64,000 nucleotides of DNA from Taishania sp. (GCA_030150045.1 JASLGM010000043.1:1-64000); one strand, 5' to 3'; positions 52,918 to 62,366 are shown, numbered from the stretch's first letter. The notes: a model not told the origin generated them from the letters alone. Program-made: numbers and translations.

Positions 52918-54245
52918 AAAGCTGGATCATTGCAAAACGAGAAATAAAAGAACGTTTAAAAACCAGATCTTTTCTAATGTTGTCCATATTTGGACCGATT
53001 TTAGTTCTAGGTCTGATTTACTTGTTAATCGCATTAAAAGGTACTGAAACTCAAAGATGGAACGTGCTTGTTACAGATCCAATTGAGTTTTTAGACAATA
53101 AAATGATGCCTGAAAAAGAAGGGAATCTTACCTTTTCTTTTCTAAATAAATACCTAACTCACGACGATTTTGCAGCTGGAAAAAAATACCAAAATTTCGA
53201 CGCTCTAGTTGAAATAAACGAAAAGATACTTTCTAATAGGGTTGTTTATGTATTTTACAGAAGTAAACCTTCTTTTCAATTGCAAAAAGAAGTTCAATAC
53301 ATCGTTGAAAGACGAATAGAAGAACTAATGATTGCAAAATATACAGATCTGTCTGTAGCTACTTTTAGAGAAATTAAGCAACCTCTTTCTTTTGGTTTTA
53401 GAAATGTGAACGATCCCTACGATCAAACCTCTGACATACGTGGATGGGTTGGATTTGCATTTGGAGGTCTTATCGTATTCTTTATTGGCTTATATGGTAT
53501 GACACTATTGCGTAGCGTTTCTAGTGAAAAAACAAATCGTGTAGTTGAAATTATTCTCTCTTCGGTTAAACCAAGAGATGTAATGAACGGAAAACTAATT
53601 GGTGTAGGAATTACAGCATTGTTTTTGTTCCTAATTTGGATAATTCTTATCGCTTTAGGAATGTTATTAGCACGTGAGTATTTATTCCCTGACATATATG
53701 ATGCTGCTAAAATGAATATCCAAAACACAGTCGATTCAGGAAGGTTTTTATCGCTTCAAGAAAAACTTTACAACGGAAAAGAATTTAATGCAGTCATTGA
53801 CCTTATATTTGAACGTATAGACTTCTCGGTAATGATTACCTTTTTTGTTCTATTCTTTATTCTGACCTATATTTTTTATGGTTCTCTTTTCCTTGCCATT
53901 GGTGCAGGTCAAGGATCAGAAGGAGATGGTCAACAGTTTATTCTACCAATATTTGCTGTTTTACTTTCTACCGTTTACTGTGCTTATTTTATACTTTCAA
54001 ATCCTGAATCTAGTGCAGGGGAGTGGTTACAATACTTACCATTTACAGCCGGGCCAATATGGTTGGTTAAAATCTCACAAGGCTTAGATAAAAATGCCAT
54101 ATTCTCTTTGATTTTATCCTTAGTATACTTATTACTTTCCTCTATTATACTTTTATTCCTTGCAGGAAAAATCTATAAAAACGGAGTACTAAGTAATGGT
54201 CATAGAGTAGGCTTTAAACATTTATGGAAATGGATACGCCAATAA
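52914..54245 (+). CDS. ABC-2 type transporter permease (NatB-like)
   Basis: This 443-residue permease has one N-terminal helix (about 20-42), a large extracytoplasmic domain of about 150 residues, and five or more C-terminal helices. FGGLIVFFIGLYGMTLLRSVSSEKTNRVVEIILSSVKPRD is the typical ABC-2 core near residue 190. It pairs with the preceding ATPase. The stop overlaps the Ppx/GppA start by 22 bp, so translation may be coupled across an unrelated function. Confidence 0.9.
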   Translation: MKSWIIAKREIKERLKTRSFLMLSIFGPILVLGLIYLLIALKGTETQRWNVLVTDPIEFLDNKMMPEKEGNLTFSFLNKYLTHDDFAAGKKYQNFDALVEINEKILSNRVVYVFYRSKPSFQLQKEVQYIVERRIEELMIAKYTDLSVATFREIKQPLSFGFRNVNDPYDQTSDIRGWVGFAFGGLIVFFIGLYGMTLLRSVSSEKTNRVVEIILSSVKPRDVMNGKLIGVGITALFLFLIWIILIALGMLLAREYLFPDIYDAAKMNIQNTVDSGRFLSLQEKLYNGKEFNAVIDLIFERIDFSVMITFFVLFFILTYIFYGSLFLAIGAGQGSEGDGQQFILPIFAVLLSTVYCAYFILSNPESSAGEWLQYLPFTAGPIWLVKISQGLDKNAIFSLILSLVYLLLSSIILLFLAGKIYKNGVLSNGHRVGFKHLWKWIRQ

Positions 54246-55126
54246 AAGCAGTCATTGATTTAGGAACAAATACCTTCAACCTACTCATAGGTAAAGTCTC
54301 TAATGAAAAACTTGAAATACTCCACGCTGATAAAAAAGGCGTTGGTTTAGGATTAGGGGGAGTACATAAAGGAATTCTCGCAGATGATGCCATAGAAAGG
54401 GCGCTGGTAACCTTGAAAGAATACTGTAACACATGTGCAACCTATCAATGTGAAGACATTCAAATGATAGGTACATCAGCAATTAGGGATGCTAAAAATA
54501 AAACATCCTTTATCGAGAAAATACAAAAAGAAACTGGGATAACTGTATCTGTAATTTCAGGTATTCAAGAAGCAGAATATATCTATAAAGGTGTTGCCTA
54601 CTCTTGTGAAGAGGTAAAAGATGGATTAATAATGGACATTGGTGGTGGCAGTACTGAATTCATTCAAGTAAAAGAAAACAAGGTTAATTGGTCTGCTTCG
54701 TTTGATATTGGTGTTTCAAGGATATACCAAGAACTTTGTTTTCAAGACCCAATGTCAAAACAAGACATTCAAAACATTTACCATTATTTAAACCTAAAAA
54801 CTGAAAGACAGCTTCCAGATTCAAAGATTACTTGTCTAATAGGTAGTTCCGGTACATTTGAAACACTATATGAATTAATTCATCAACATCCTTTTCCAAA
54901 AGGTTTAGATGTAGTTCATATAGAAATTGAACTCCTTAAGCAGGTTTGTAATTCACTAATTTCATCAACTCAAGCAGAAAGAGATCTAAACAACTGGATT
55001 ATCCCAATTCGTAAAAAAATGGCACCCATTGCTGCTGTTCAAATTATTTGGTTAATGGAACGTTTCCAATTTAAAACCTGTGTGGTTTCATCTACCTCAT
55101 TAAAAGAAGGTGTCTTGTTAGAATAA
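54224..55126 (+). CDS. Ppx/GppA family exopolyphosphatase/guanosine pentaphosphatase
   Basis: This 300-residue protein has an ASKHA fold with AVIDLGTNTFNLLIG at the N-terminus, TSAIRDAKNK, LIMDIGGGSTEFI near residue 142 and LIGSSGTFET near residue 205. Members release phosphate from polyphosphate or convert pppGpp to ppGpp, which would link it to the RelA/SpoT gene 2.3 kb away. It is shorter than E. coli Ppx (no C-terminal HD-like domains). An ATG at 54230 is an alternative start. Confidence 0.9.
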   Translation: MEMDTPIKAVIDLGTNTFNLLIGKVSNEKLEILHADKKGVGLGLGGVHKGILADDAIERALVTLKEYCNTCATYQCEDIQMIGTSAIRDAKNKTSFIEKIQKETGITVSVISGIQEAEYIYKGVAYSCEEVKDGLIMDIGGGSTEFIQVKENKVNWSASFDIGVSRIYQELCFQDPMSKQDIQNIYHYLNLKTERQLPDSKITCLIGSSGTFETLYELIHQHPFPKGLDVVHIEIELLKQVCNSLISSTQAERDLNNWIIPIRKKMAPIAAVQIIWLMERFQFKTCVVSSTSLKEGVLLE

Positions 55127-55145
55127 AAGGAATTCTATTGTTTTC

Positions 55146-55216
55146 TTTCCGCAATTTACAAAGAATAAATTCTTAAGAAAATAAATTGCGGAAAACATAT
55201 TGTTGCATATTGCAAC
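55146..55216. repeat. Three consecutive inverted repeats between convergent genes
   Basis: TTTCCGCAATTTA (55146-55158) pairs perfectly with TAAATTGCGGAAA (55182-55194). Nested inside is AAGAAT/ATTCTT (55161-55174). A third palindrome, GTTGCATATTGCAAC, lies at 55202-55216. The site sits between the Ppx/GppA gene and the cold-shock gene. It could be a bidirectional terminator, but the T-runs are weak. Confidence 0.6.
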
Positions 55217-55247
55217 TACCTAATCACGATTAAGCAAAGAGAAAGTA

Positions 55248-55685
55248 TTATCCTTCAATAGTAACACGAACTGCTACCCAACCTTTAGGTCCTTTTTCTT
55301 TTTCGAATCTTACTTTTCTTCCGTTCCCAGCTTCACCAGTAATATTGTTTTGGTGAACAAAGTAGCTTTCTTCATCCTCACCTTTTATGAAACCAAAACC
55401 TTTTGTACTATCAAAGTAATTGATAACACCTTTTAAAATTGGATCAAACTCTTCTTTTTCTCTCTTCGGAACACCAATTTCGATATTCTTAGCTTTGATC
55501 TCTTTTCTTTGAGATGGATCTGGTGGTGTGTCAGATAAAACTCCATTTTCATCTACATAGGCCATCATGCTTTCCCATCCTCCTTCGTTTGGATTGTCTT
55601 TGCGCGCTTCTTTTTTAATTTGCTTTTCTTTGCGCTTCATTTCTCTTTTCTTCTCTCTTTCTTTCTTGTTGTAGGTCTCTGCCAT
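55248..55685 (-). CDS. Cold-shock domain protein with charged N-terminal extension
   Basis: This 145-residue protein has a C-terminal cold-shock domain (about residues 83-145): GVINYFDSTKGFGFIKGEDEESYFVHQNNI holds the RNP1 (KGFGFI) and RNP2 (YFVHQ) motifs. The N-terminal 80 residues are Lys/Glu/Arg-rich (NKKEREKKREMKRKEKQIKK) and probably form a charged helix, followed by DENGVLSDTPPDPSQ. Plain CspA proteins have only about 67 residues. It likely binds RNA or single-stranded DNA. It follows the desaturase gene by 26 bp on the same strand, so the two may be co-expressed in the cold. Confidence 0.9.
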   Translation of the reverse strand: MAETYNKKEREKKREMKRKEKQIKKEARKDNPNEGGWESMMAYVDENGVLSDTPPDPSQRKEIKAKNIEIGVPKREKEEFDPILKGVINYFDSTKGFGFIKGEDEESYFVHQNNITGEAGNGRKVRFEKEKGPKGWVAVRVTIEG

Positions 55686-55711
55686 ATTCTATATTAATAA
55701 TTAATTGATTA

Positions 55712-56689
55712 CTAGATTGTTTTCATCTTCCCTAATATACGAAGTGTTTTCACATGTCCTACAATTGCAGTGAAAAAGGACTCGTTTATATGATAAGGAA
55801 CTTTAAATTCATTTGCCGTTTTAGAAACAATTCGGCTCAAAGCACGATAATGTACATGACAAATATTGGGGAACAAATGATGCTCTATTTGATTGGTTAA
55901 CCCACCTAAATACCAAAATAAAAATGGATTTTTAGGCGAGAAATTACTCGTTGTTTGTAACTGGTGTGTATACCAATTGTTATTCACTTCTCCTTCATCA
56001 TCAGATTGAGGGAAATTTGTTCCCGGAACAACATGGGCCAACTGAAAAACTACGCTCAACAATAATCCTGCAATTAAATGCATAATTAAATAACCCAATA
56101 AAATCCAATAAAAAGAGAACGGAGCAAAAACAAGTGGTAAAACTAATGTATAACCAAAGTAAACTACTTTAATAGGAATCAACTTTACAATATTTATCCA
56201 ATATTCCTTTCGAGTTTTGATGAAGCCCATGCGGTAATAATCTCCCACTTTTCTAAAATCTTTCACTGAAACCCAATACAAAGTCAAAACACTGTAAAAC
56301 AACCAAACATATAAATGTTGAAAACGGTGAATCTTATAACTTTTACTGTATGGTGAAAAACGAAGCAAGAAAAGTGGAGCGTCAATATCCTCATCATGAC
56401 CATGAATATTCGTATAAGTATGATGCAAAACATTATGCTGTAACTTCCACATTTCACTGCTACACCCAACAAATTCCAATGTTCGAGCCATCATTGTATT
56501 TAAAAATGGACGTTTTGAATACGCTCCATGATTCGCATCGTGCATAATCCCCATTCCAATACCCGCCAAGCCGAAGCCGCTAAGAACATACAATAAAAGT
56601 GCTAAAATAGGGGAGTTGATGCCGCCGATGGCCAGAAGAAAAAGCGGTGTGGCGTATAAAAGTATCATGATAATACTCTTGGTGATCAT
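55712..56689 (-). CDS. Membrane fatty acid (acyl-lipid/acyl-CoA) desaturase
   Basis: Three histidine boxes are present: HDANHGAYS (about 50-58), HNVLHHTYTN (about 85-94) and NQIEHHLFPN (about 265-274), with four membrane helices, as in delta-type front-end desaturases. The di-iron centre inserts a double bond into an acyl chain, raising membrane fluidity. The annotated ATG at 56689 is probably not the real N-terminus. The frame stays open to 56830, and the upstream codons (IKHLRFSQTIEQEFSKTLKR, RVNLYFKLNKKN) look like the usual family N-terminus but contain no ATG, GTG or TTG. An ATA at 56815 or ATT at 56776 would be needed. Confidence 0.88.
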   Translation of the reverse strand: MITKSIIMILLYATPLFLLAIGGINSPILALLLYVLSGFGLAGIGMGIMHDANHGAYSKRPFLNTMMARTLEFVGCSSEMWKLQHNVLHHTYTNIHGHDEDIDAPLFLLRFSPYSKSYKIHRFQHLYVWLFYSVLTLYWVSVKDFRKVGDYYRMGFIKTRKEYWINIVKLIPIKVVYFGYTLVLPLVFAPFSFYWILLGYLIMHLIAGLLLSVVFQLAHVVPGTNFPQSDDEGEVNNNWYTHQLQTTSNFSPKNPFLFWYLGGLTNQIEHHLFPNICHVHYRALSRIVSKTANEFKVPYHINESFFTAIVGHVKTLRILGKMKTI

Positions 56690-57006
56690 AGAGCCGTTTG
56701 CCCGTTTATTCTTTTTATTCAGTTTGAAATATAAATTTACCCTTCGTTTTAATGTCTTGGAAAACTCTTGTTCAATCGTTTGTGAAAATCGTAAATGCTT
56801 GATATGCGTTGGTATTGATAAATAACGTGTCTATTGGTGAACTTGATTTAAGTAAATGTTGAAATGGATAACTAAGAAAAGAGAACGATTACTCGCTACG
56901 ACAACCCTAAAATTACATTTTAATCGATACTAAAGGCAAAACCACTAAGTGCTGTAAAGATAAGCATTTATTGTTGAAAAACGCCTATCCATCCTCTTTT
57001 TATTTT

Positions 57007-57169
57007 GGCAGCCTTAACGGCTTACGCGCTTTAGTAAATTTCGGTAAAGAAGTTCACACGCAACTTTTCAAGTGCTTCCTAATGGTCGCATTAAAAAGCT
57101 GGAGTTCCCTAACTTTTCCGTGCATTTAGCTATCGCGCTCCATCCGGGCTGAAAATCAATTTTCAAACT
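57007..57169 (-). repeat. Element B, copy 4 (solitary)
   Basis: On the minus strand it starts TTTGAAAATTGATTTTCAGC and ends TAAGCCGTTAAGGCTGCC. Terminal arms are CAGCC/GGCTG. The loop is TGCGACCATTAGGAAGCAC. It lies in the 763-bp gap between the desaturase and relA. The rest of that gap, apart from the candidate promoter at 57406 and the desaturase N-terminal coding stretch, shows nothing I can name. Confidence 0.75.
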
Positions 57170-57405
57170 ATTAGATAAAACACCAATTCAAAAGCTTTTT
57201 TTTGAAAGAAAATACAAAACACTTTAATCTATTCTTTCCATTGTCAAAACACGATCTTACAACTCATAGCATGCAGAAATAAAGACACTTAATTCATTTT
57301 TTGAAACACATAATTACTTTCCTGTTACACCTTTTAATCATTCATTATCTCCTTTTTTTTTTAGAAATCCGTTTAAATACCTGGCATAGACTTTCAGAAT
57401 ACTAA

Positions 57406-57413
57406 TAATTTTG
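57406..57413 (+). promoter_or_regulatory. Candidate -7 promoter box (TAATTTTG) for the RelA/SpoT gene
   Basis: TAATTTTG matches TAnnTTTG and lies 39 bp before the ATG at 57453. CTGG near 57381 is a weak -33 candidate. Confidence 0.4.
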
Positions 57414-57452
57414 CTTTATTTGAATGAAGTAAAGTAGTGATACACAAAATTT

Positions 57453-59696
57453 ATGGCAGAAGTAAATCCAGATTTCCCTCATATTGACCTAGAAAAAGAA
57501 CGTAAAGACATCTTAAATGCATTTAGAGGCTTATTAAGATTAGTGAAAAATCGTTCCAAAGAGGATACACGTATGATACGTAAAGCCTTTGACGTTGCAG
57601 TGGAAGCGCATAAAGACATGCGTAGAAAATCTGGAGAACCATACATTTTCCATCCCATCGCTGTAGCCAGAATTACAGTAGAAGAAATGGGCCTTGGTCC
57701 AACAGCAATTATCTGCGCCTTATTGCACGACACCGTTGAAGATACACACATCACTTTACAAGACATCGAAGATCTTTTCGGCGTAAAAGTGCGTATGATT
57801 ATAGATGGACTAACAAAAATTCCTGAAGTATTCGACGAAAATGCATCCATTCAAGCGGAAAACTTCCGTAAAATGATCCTGACCATTTCTGATGATTTAC
57901 GCGTTGTACTTATCAAGCTGGCAGACCGACTGCATAACATGCGTACACTTGGAAGTATGCGTGAAGACAAACAATTGAAAATTGCTTCAGAAACAAAATT
58001 TTTATATGCACCATTAGCACACCGCCTAGGTCTATACAACATTAAATCAGAACTTGAAGATTTATCCTTTAAGTACACTGAACCTGAAATATATAAAGAC
58101 ATTGAATCAAAATTAAAATCTACACAAGATGTGCGTAACCGTTTCATCCGTAGATTTGTTTTTCCTATACGCGAATCTCTTGGTAACGAAGGTTATAACT
58201 TTGAAGTGAAAGCACGTACTAAATCTGTTTCTTCCATCTGGAGAAAGATGAAACAGAAAGGCATTCCTTTTGAAGAAATATATGACGTTTTTGCCATTCG
58301 AATCATTGTGGAATCAAAGCCAGAAATGGAAAAATCTGACTGCTGGCGTATTTACTCTATTGTTACCGATTACTACCAACCAAGTCCCGACCGTCTACGT
58401 GATTGGATCTCCACGCCCAGAGCCAACGGCTATGAATCCTTGCACACCACAGTAATGTCACCGCAAGGTAAATGGGTAGAAGTACAAATTCGGACCAAAA
58501 GAATGGATGAAATCGCTGAAAAAGGACTCGCAGCACACTATAAATATAAAGAATCTAAGAAAGACGACTCTAAATTAGACCGTTGGATTGCAGAAATAAG
58601 AGAGTTAATTGAAAATCCAGATTTAAACGCAATGGATTTCGTTAACGAGTTCAAATTAAACCTTTTCAACGACGAGATTTTTGTCTTTACTCCAAAAGGT
58701 GAACTACGCGTTTTACCAACTGGAGCTACAATTCTTGACTTCGCTTATGACATTCATACCAAAGTAGGAGACACCTGTATTGGCGCAAAAGTGAACAACC
58801 GTTTGGTGCCGCTTTCTTACCAACTTAAAAGCGGAGATCAGCTGGAAATCATCACATCTTCTAAGCAGAAACCAAACGAAGAATGGCTACGAATGGTCGT
58901 TACAGCGCGGGCAAAGCAGAAAATAAAAGGTTCACTGAATGAAGAGCGTAAAATCATTGCTGCAGATGGAAAGGAAATTCTAGCACGAAAGTTCAAAAAC
59001 ATGAACATTCAATTCCATTCCGACAACATTGGTTTTTTAGAGAAATTCTTTCACTTGCCAAGTGCGACTGAACTCTACTTCAGAATTGCAAAAGGAAAAA
59101 TAGACCTTTCTCGTTTACGTGAATTAGACATCGACAATGGCATGCTTTCTTTGAAAAAGAAGGAAAGTGAACCACGTAAGGAAAGAAAAAAAGAAAACAT
59201 TACCGCTTCCATTGATAAAAAGGCCGATACCATCATTATTGGCGAAGATTTTAAAAACATTCAATACACCCTTTCAAAGTGCTGCAACCCACTTCCTGGC
59301 GACAAAGTATTTGGCTTCATCACCATTAGCGATGGAATTAAAATCCACCGAAATTCTTGCCCTAATGCCGAACATTTAATGTCAAAAATGGCGTACAGAT
59401 GTATTCACGCACGTTGGAAAAATCAAGAATTGGTGGAGCGCATTGCCGCTATAAAAGTTTTTGGATACGACCGCATGGGAATTGTAAATACCCTAACTGA
59501 AATCATTTCCAATCAACACAACGTCAACATGCGATCCATTTCTTTTGAAACCGAAGACGGCATTTTTGAGGGACGCATAAAAGTCATGGTTTTTGACACT
59601 GACCACCTGGAACAATTGATGCGCAAATTTGAACAGGTAGAAGGCATCCAGCGTGTCGTGCGTTGGGACATGGAAACCGACGAACCCATGATGTAA
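57453..59696 (+). CDS. RelA/SpoT family (p)ppGpp synthetase/hydrolase
   Basis: This 747-residue bifunctional stringent-response enzyme has an HD hydrolase domain (H92-D93 in LLHDTVEDTH), a synthetase domain (RTKSVSSIWRKMKQKG near 252 and GYESLHTTV near 335), a TGS domain (EIFVFTPKGELRVLPTGAT, about 402-462) and a C-terminal ACT domain (about 675-747). The intact HD motif suggests it both makes and degrades ppGpp (SpoT/Rel type). The Cys-containing region CCNPLPGDKVFGFI is also typical. It is monocistronic, with repeat element B 16 bp after the stop in antisense orientation. Confidence 0.95.
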   Translation: MAEVNPDFPHIDLEKERKDILNAFRGLLRLVKNRSKEDTRMIRKAFDVAVEAHKDMRRKSGEPYIFHPIAVARITVEEMGLGPTAIICALLHDTVEDTHITLQDIEDLFGVKVRMIIDGLTKIPEVFDENASIQAENFRKMILTISDDLRVVLIKLADRLHNMRTLGSMREDKQLKIASETKFLYAPLAHRLGLYNIKSELEDLSFKYTEPEIYKDIESKLKSTQDVRNRFIRRFVFPIRESLGNEGYNFEVKARTKSVSSIWRKMKQKGIPFEEIYDVFAIRIIVESKPEMEKSDCWRIYSIVTDYYQPSPDRLRDWISTPRANGYESLHTTVMSPQGKWVEVQIRTKRMDEIAEKGLAAHYKYKESKKDDSKLDRWIAEIRELIENPDLNAMDFVNEFKLNLFNDEIFVFTPKGELRVLPTGATILDFAYDIHTKVGDTCIGAKVNNRLVPLSYQLKSGDQLEIITSSKQKPNEEWLRMVVTARAKQKIKGSLNEERKIIAADGKEILARKFKNMNIQFHSDNIGFLEKFFHLPSATELYFRIAKGKIDLSRLRELDIDNGMLSLKKKESEPRKERKKENITASIDKKADTIIIGEDFKNIQYTLSKCCNPLPGDKVFGFITISDGIKIHRNSCPNAEHLMSKMAYRCIHARWKNQELVERIAAIKVFGYDRMGIVNTLTEIISNQHNVNMRSISFETEDGIFEGRIKVMVFDTDHLEQLMRKFEQVEGIQRVVRWDMETDEPMM

Positions 59697-59711
59697 TAAT
59701 TCTGTTAATCT

Positions 59712-59862
59712 GGCAGCCTTTACGGTCTACTTGCTTTAGTAAAGATGTTAAAAATGGCTGCACCAGCTGTGTGCAACGTGCTTCCTTTGGTTGCAGTTGC
59801 CCTTCAGCGTTTAGTCCATTTTCTCCACTTTAGCTATCGCATTCCGCCCGGGCTGAAGAGAT
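59712..59862 (-). repeat. Element B, copy 5
   Basis: On the minus strand it starts TTCAGCCCGGGCGGAATGCG and ends TAGACCGTAAAGGCTGCC. Terminal arms are CAGCC/GGCTG. The loop is GCAACCAAAGGAAGCAC inside the stem GCAAC/GTTGC, with AAAATGG/CCATTTT outside. It follows element A copy 4 in the same orientation, 39 bp away. Confidence 0.75.
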
Positions 59863-59901
59863 CTGTTGTTAATATTAATAACTTAGTGATTGAAAACAAA
59901 T

Positions 59902-59998
59902 CTCGCGCTAAGGATAGCAGTGGATAGCTCGCCGTTTTAGGCGACTATGAACGAATAGCCTGACCCGTCCCCATTTTTTTGGGGAGAGGGTAGCGCCC
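59902..59998 (-). repeat. Element A, copy 4 (divergent, with compensatory changes)
   Basis: On the minus strand it runs from GGGCGCTACCC to TATCCTTAGCGCGA. The closing stem is GCGCTA/TAGCGC, against GCGTTA/TAACGC in copy 1. Hairpin 1 is CTCCCC/GGGGAC-like. Hairpin 2 is ATAGTCGCC/GGCGAGCTAT. It lies downstream of glyA in the same direction, beyond the glyA terminator. With element B copy 5 it fills most of the 412-bp gap 59697-60108. Confidence 0.75.
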
Positions 59999-60053
59999 AA
60001 ATAAAAAATCCCATTCTCTTCTAGAAAAACAACTTTGTGAAAAAGTAAAGACA

Positions 60054-60086
60054 TAAAAAAAAGCAGTAACATAATGTCACTGCTTT
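60054..60086 (-). terminator. Terminator of glyA
   Basis: On the minus strand AAAGCAGTGACAT pairs with GTTACTGCTTT and is followed by a run of T, 23 bp after the glyA stop. Confidence 0.82.
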
Positions 60087-60108
60087 CCTTTTCTTTACGT
60101 AGATCAGT

Positions 60109-61383
60109 CTACCATTGAAACAATGGTTTTCCGGCCATTAAAGCATTTACGTCTTTGCGAACAGCTAATAAATTGGCTTCGTTTGTTGCGTCAGAAAGTA
60201 CACGGTCGATCAACTGAACAATCGCTTTAATTTCCTCTTCTTTCACACCTCGAGAAGTAACAGCTGGGGTTCCTACACGAATTCCAGAAGTCACAAACGG
60301 AGATTCTGTATCGAAAGGCACCATGTTTTTATTAACCGTAATATCGGCAACTACCAATGCGTTTTCAGCATCTTTTCCAGTCACACCTTTAGATCTTAAG
60401 TCGATCAACATAGAGTGATTGTCTGTTCCGCCGGAAACGATTTTATATCCTAATTTCACGAATTCCTCAGCCATTACTTTCGCATTTGCCTGAACTTGTT
60501 TCATGTATGTTTTGTAGTTATCTGTCAAAGCTTCTCCGAAAGCAACTGCTTTTGCTGCAATCACGTGCTCTAACGGTCCACCTTGTATACCTGGGAAAAC
60601 TGCTGCATCTAACAATGCTGCCATCGATTTTGGATTTCCGTTATTCCATTTCAATCCCCACGGATTATCAAAATTATTTCTCATCATGATTACACCTCCG
60701 CGTGGTCCACGTAGAGTTTTATGCGTTGTTGTAGTAATGATGTGACAGTATTCTAATGGATCGCTCAATAATCCAGCGGCGATTAAACCAGCAGGGTGGG
60801 AGATGTCCGCTAAAATGATAGCGCCAACTTCATCTGCAACCTTACGTATACGAGCATAATCCCAATCTCTTGAGTAAGCAGAGGCTCCACAAATAATCAT
60901 TTTTGGTTTTTCACGACGCGCAACTTCTTCCAAAACATCGTAATCTACTTGTCCTGTTTCTTCATTTACACCATAAAAGAAAGGTTGGTATAATTTTCCT
61001 GAGAAGTTAACTGTTGAACCATGTGTTAAGTGTCCACCATGAGAAAGGTCAAAACCTAGTATTTTGTCTCCTGGTTGTAAACACGCTAAGAAAACAGCAG
61101 CATTTGCTTGCGCTCCAGAGTGGGGTTGTACGTTTGCCCAAGAAGCTCCAAACAATTCACAAAGACGATCAATTGCCAATTGTTCTACTTGGTCAACGAT
61201 TTCACATCCACCATAATATCTTTTCCCTGGCAAACCTTCCGCATACTTATTAGTAAGTACACTTCCCATTGCTTTCATTACTTCATCACTAACAAAATTC
61301 TCAGAAGCAATTAACTCTATACCATGTAATTGTCTGTCATTTTCCTTTTCAATAAGGTCAAAAATTTGCTTGTCTCGAACCAT
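60109..61383 (-). CDS. glyA: Serine hydroxymethyltransferase
   Basis: This 424-residue PLP enzyme interconverts serine and glycine and charges tetrahydrofolate with a one-carbon unit, feeding purine synthesis. The PLP lysine lies in TTTHKTLRGPRGG near residue 220. Other signatures are LIASENFVSDEVMKAMGS, KYAEGLPGKRYYGGCE, PHSGAQANAAVFLA and GGTDNHSMLIDLR. Length is typical. It is 5 bp downstream of the epimerase gene on the same strand, so the two may be co-transcribed. Confidence 0.96.
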   Translation of the reverse strand: MVRDKQIFDLIEKENDRQLHGIELIASENFVSDEVMKAMGSVLTNKYAEGLPGKRYYGGCEIVDQVEQLAIDRLCELFGASWANVQPHSGAQANAAVFLACLQPGDKILGFDLSHGGHLTHGSTVNFSGKLYQPFFYGVNEETGQVDYDVLEEVARREKPKMIICGASAYSRDWDYARIRKVADEVGAIILADISHPAGLIAAGLLSDPLEYCHIITTTTHKTLRGPRGGVIMMRNNFDNPWGLKWNNGNPKSMAALLDAAVFPGIQGGPLEHVIAAKAVAFGEALTDNYKTYMKQVQANAKVMAEEFVKLGYKIVSGGTDNHSMLIDLRSKGVTGKDAENALVVADITVNKNMVPFDTESPFVTSGIRVGTPAVTSRGVKEEEIKAIVQLIDRVLSDATNEANLLAVRKDVNALMAGKPLFQW

Positions 61384-61388
61384 TTCTA

Positions 61389-62318
61389 TTAATTATTTGT
61401 TTGCATTATCTTGTAAATTGCCTTTAACCCTTCATGAAAAGTAGTTTCCGGCTTGTAATTTATCATCGTGAAAAGTTTATTGGAATTTCCAACTCTTCTT
61501 TCTACTTCGTAATCGTATCGGTTTTTTGGCGCATCAATGTAAGTAATCTCAGATTCGGATTTAGTGATTTCTTTTACAATCGTAGCCAATTGTTCAATGT
61601 TGTATTCTTTTTCGTTAGCGATGTTAACAATATGAGATCCCTTGACCTGTAATAAACGTACGCAAGCCTCAACAGTATCATCAATATAAGTAAAGTCTCG
61701 TGTTTGTTTTCCTGATCCAAATACCGTTAGGGAATCGTTGGCCAATGCTTGCTCAAAAAATCGGGGAATAACCATTCGGTTATCTTGATTGGCTCCATAT
61801 ACATTAAAGAAACGAAGGGAAATAACATCCATTCCTTTTTCAAAATGATGGGAAGCTAAATAGATTTCATTGTATCGCTTAGCCATAGCATAGGACGTTC
61901 GTGGATCAACCAAAACCTCTTCGGTAAACGCTGTATTTCCAATTGAAGAATGTCCGTAAATACCGCTTGTTGAAGCGTATAATATTTTTTTGATGTTATT
62001 CTTTAGAGCAGCCATGACCACATTGCGTGTTCCAATAACTTCTACATCCATTGTTTCGACCGGATTATCTGCTACAATGTCTACGCCAAGTACTGCCGCG
62101 AAGTGATAAATAGCATCACACCCTTGACTGGCTTTGCACACCGTTTCGAAATCACGTACATCACCTTGAATAAAGGTTATATTTTGAAACGTTTCTTTAT
62201 CTAATTTGTTTCCACGCAACAGGCTGTCTAACACCACAATCTGATGTCCTTCTTTGCACAACCTTTTTGCAAGATTGCTTCCAATAAAACCGGCTCCGCC
62301 TGTGATAAGTATTTGCAT
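61389..62318 (-). CDS. NAD-dependent epimerase/dehydratase (extended SDR)
   Basis: From the ATG at 62318 (MQILITGGAGFIGSNLAKRL) the protein has 309 residues; seven extra codons upstream have no family character. The NAD-binding motif is GGAGFIGSN. The catalytic residues lie in ASTSGIYGHSS and YAMAKRYNE (YxxxK). FGSGKQTRDFTYIDDTVEAC is typical of UDP-glucose 4-epimerase-like enzymes acting on nucleotide sugars. Exact substrate is unknown. It precedes glyA by 5 bp. Confidence 0.9.
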   Translation of the reverse strand: MQILITGGAGFIGSNLAKRLCKEGHQIVVLDSLLRGNKLDKETFQNITFIQGDVRDFETVCKASQGCDAIYHFAAVLGVDIVADNPVETMDVEVIGTRNVVMAALKNNIKKILYASTSGIYGHSSIGNTAFTEEVLVDPRTSYAMAKRYNEIYLASHHFEKGMDVISLRFFNVYGANQDNRMVIPRFFEQALANDSLTVFGSGKQTRDFTYIDDTVEACVRLLQVKGSHIVNIANEKEYNIEQLATIVKEITKSESEITYIDAPKNRYDYEVERRVGNSNKLFTMINYKPETTFHEGLKAIYKIMQTNN

Positions 62319-62366
62319 GGATGTTAGTTTTTGGTACAAATATGATTATTTATTCTGATGTTTTGA

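Noticed and set aside
59745..59927. Plus-strand open frame of 60 codons after relA
   Set aside because: It lies entirely within the antisense of elements B and A; its reading frame follows the repeat, not a gene.
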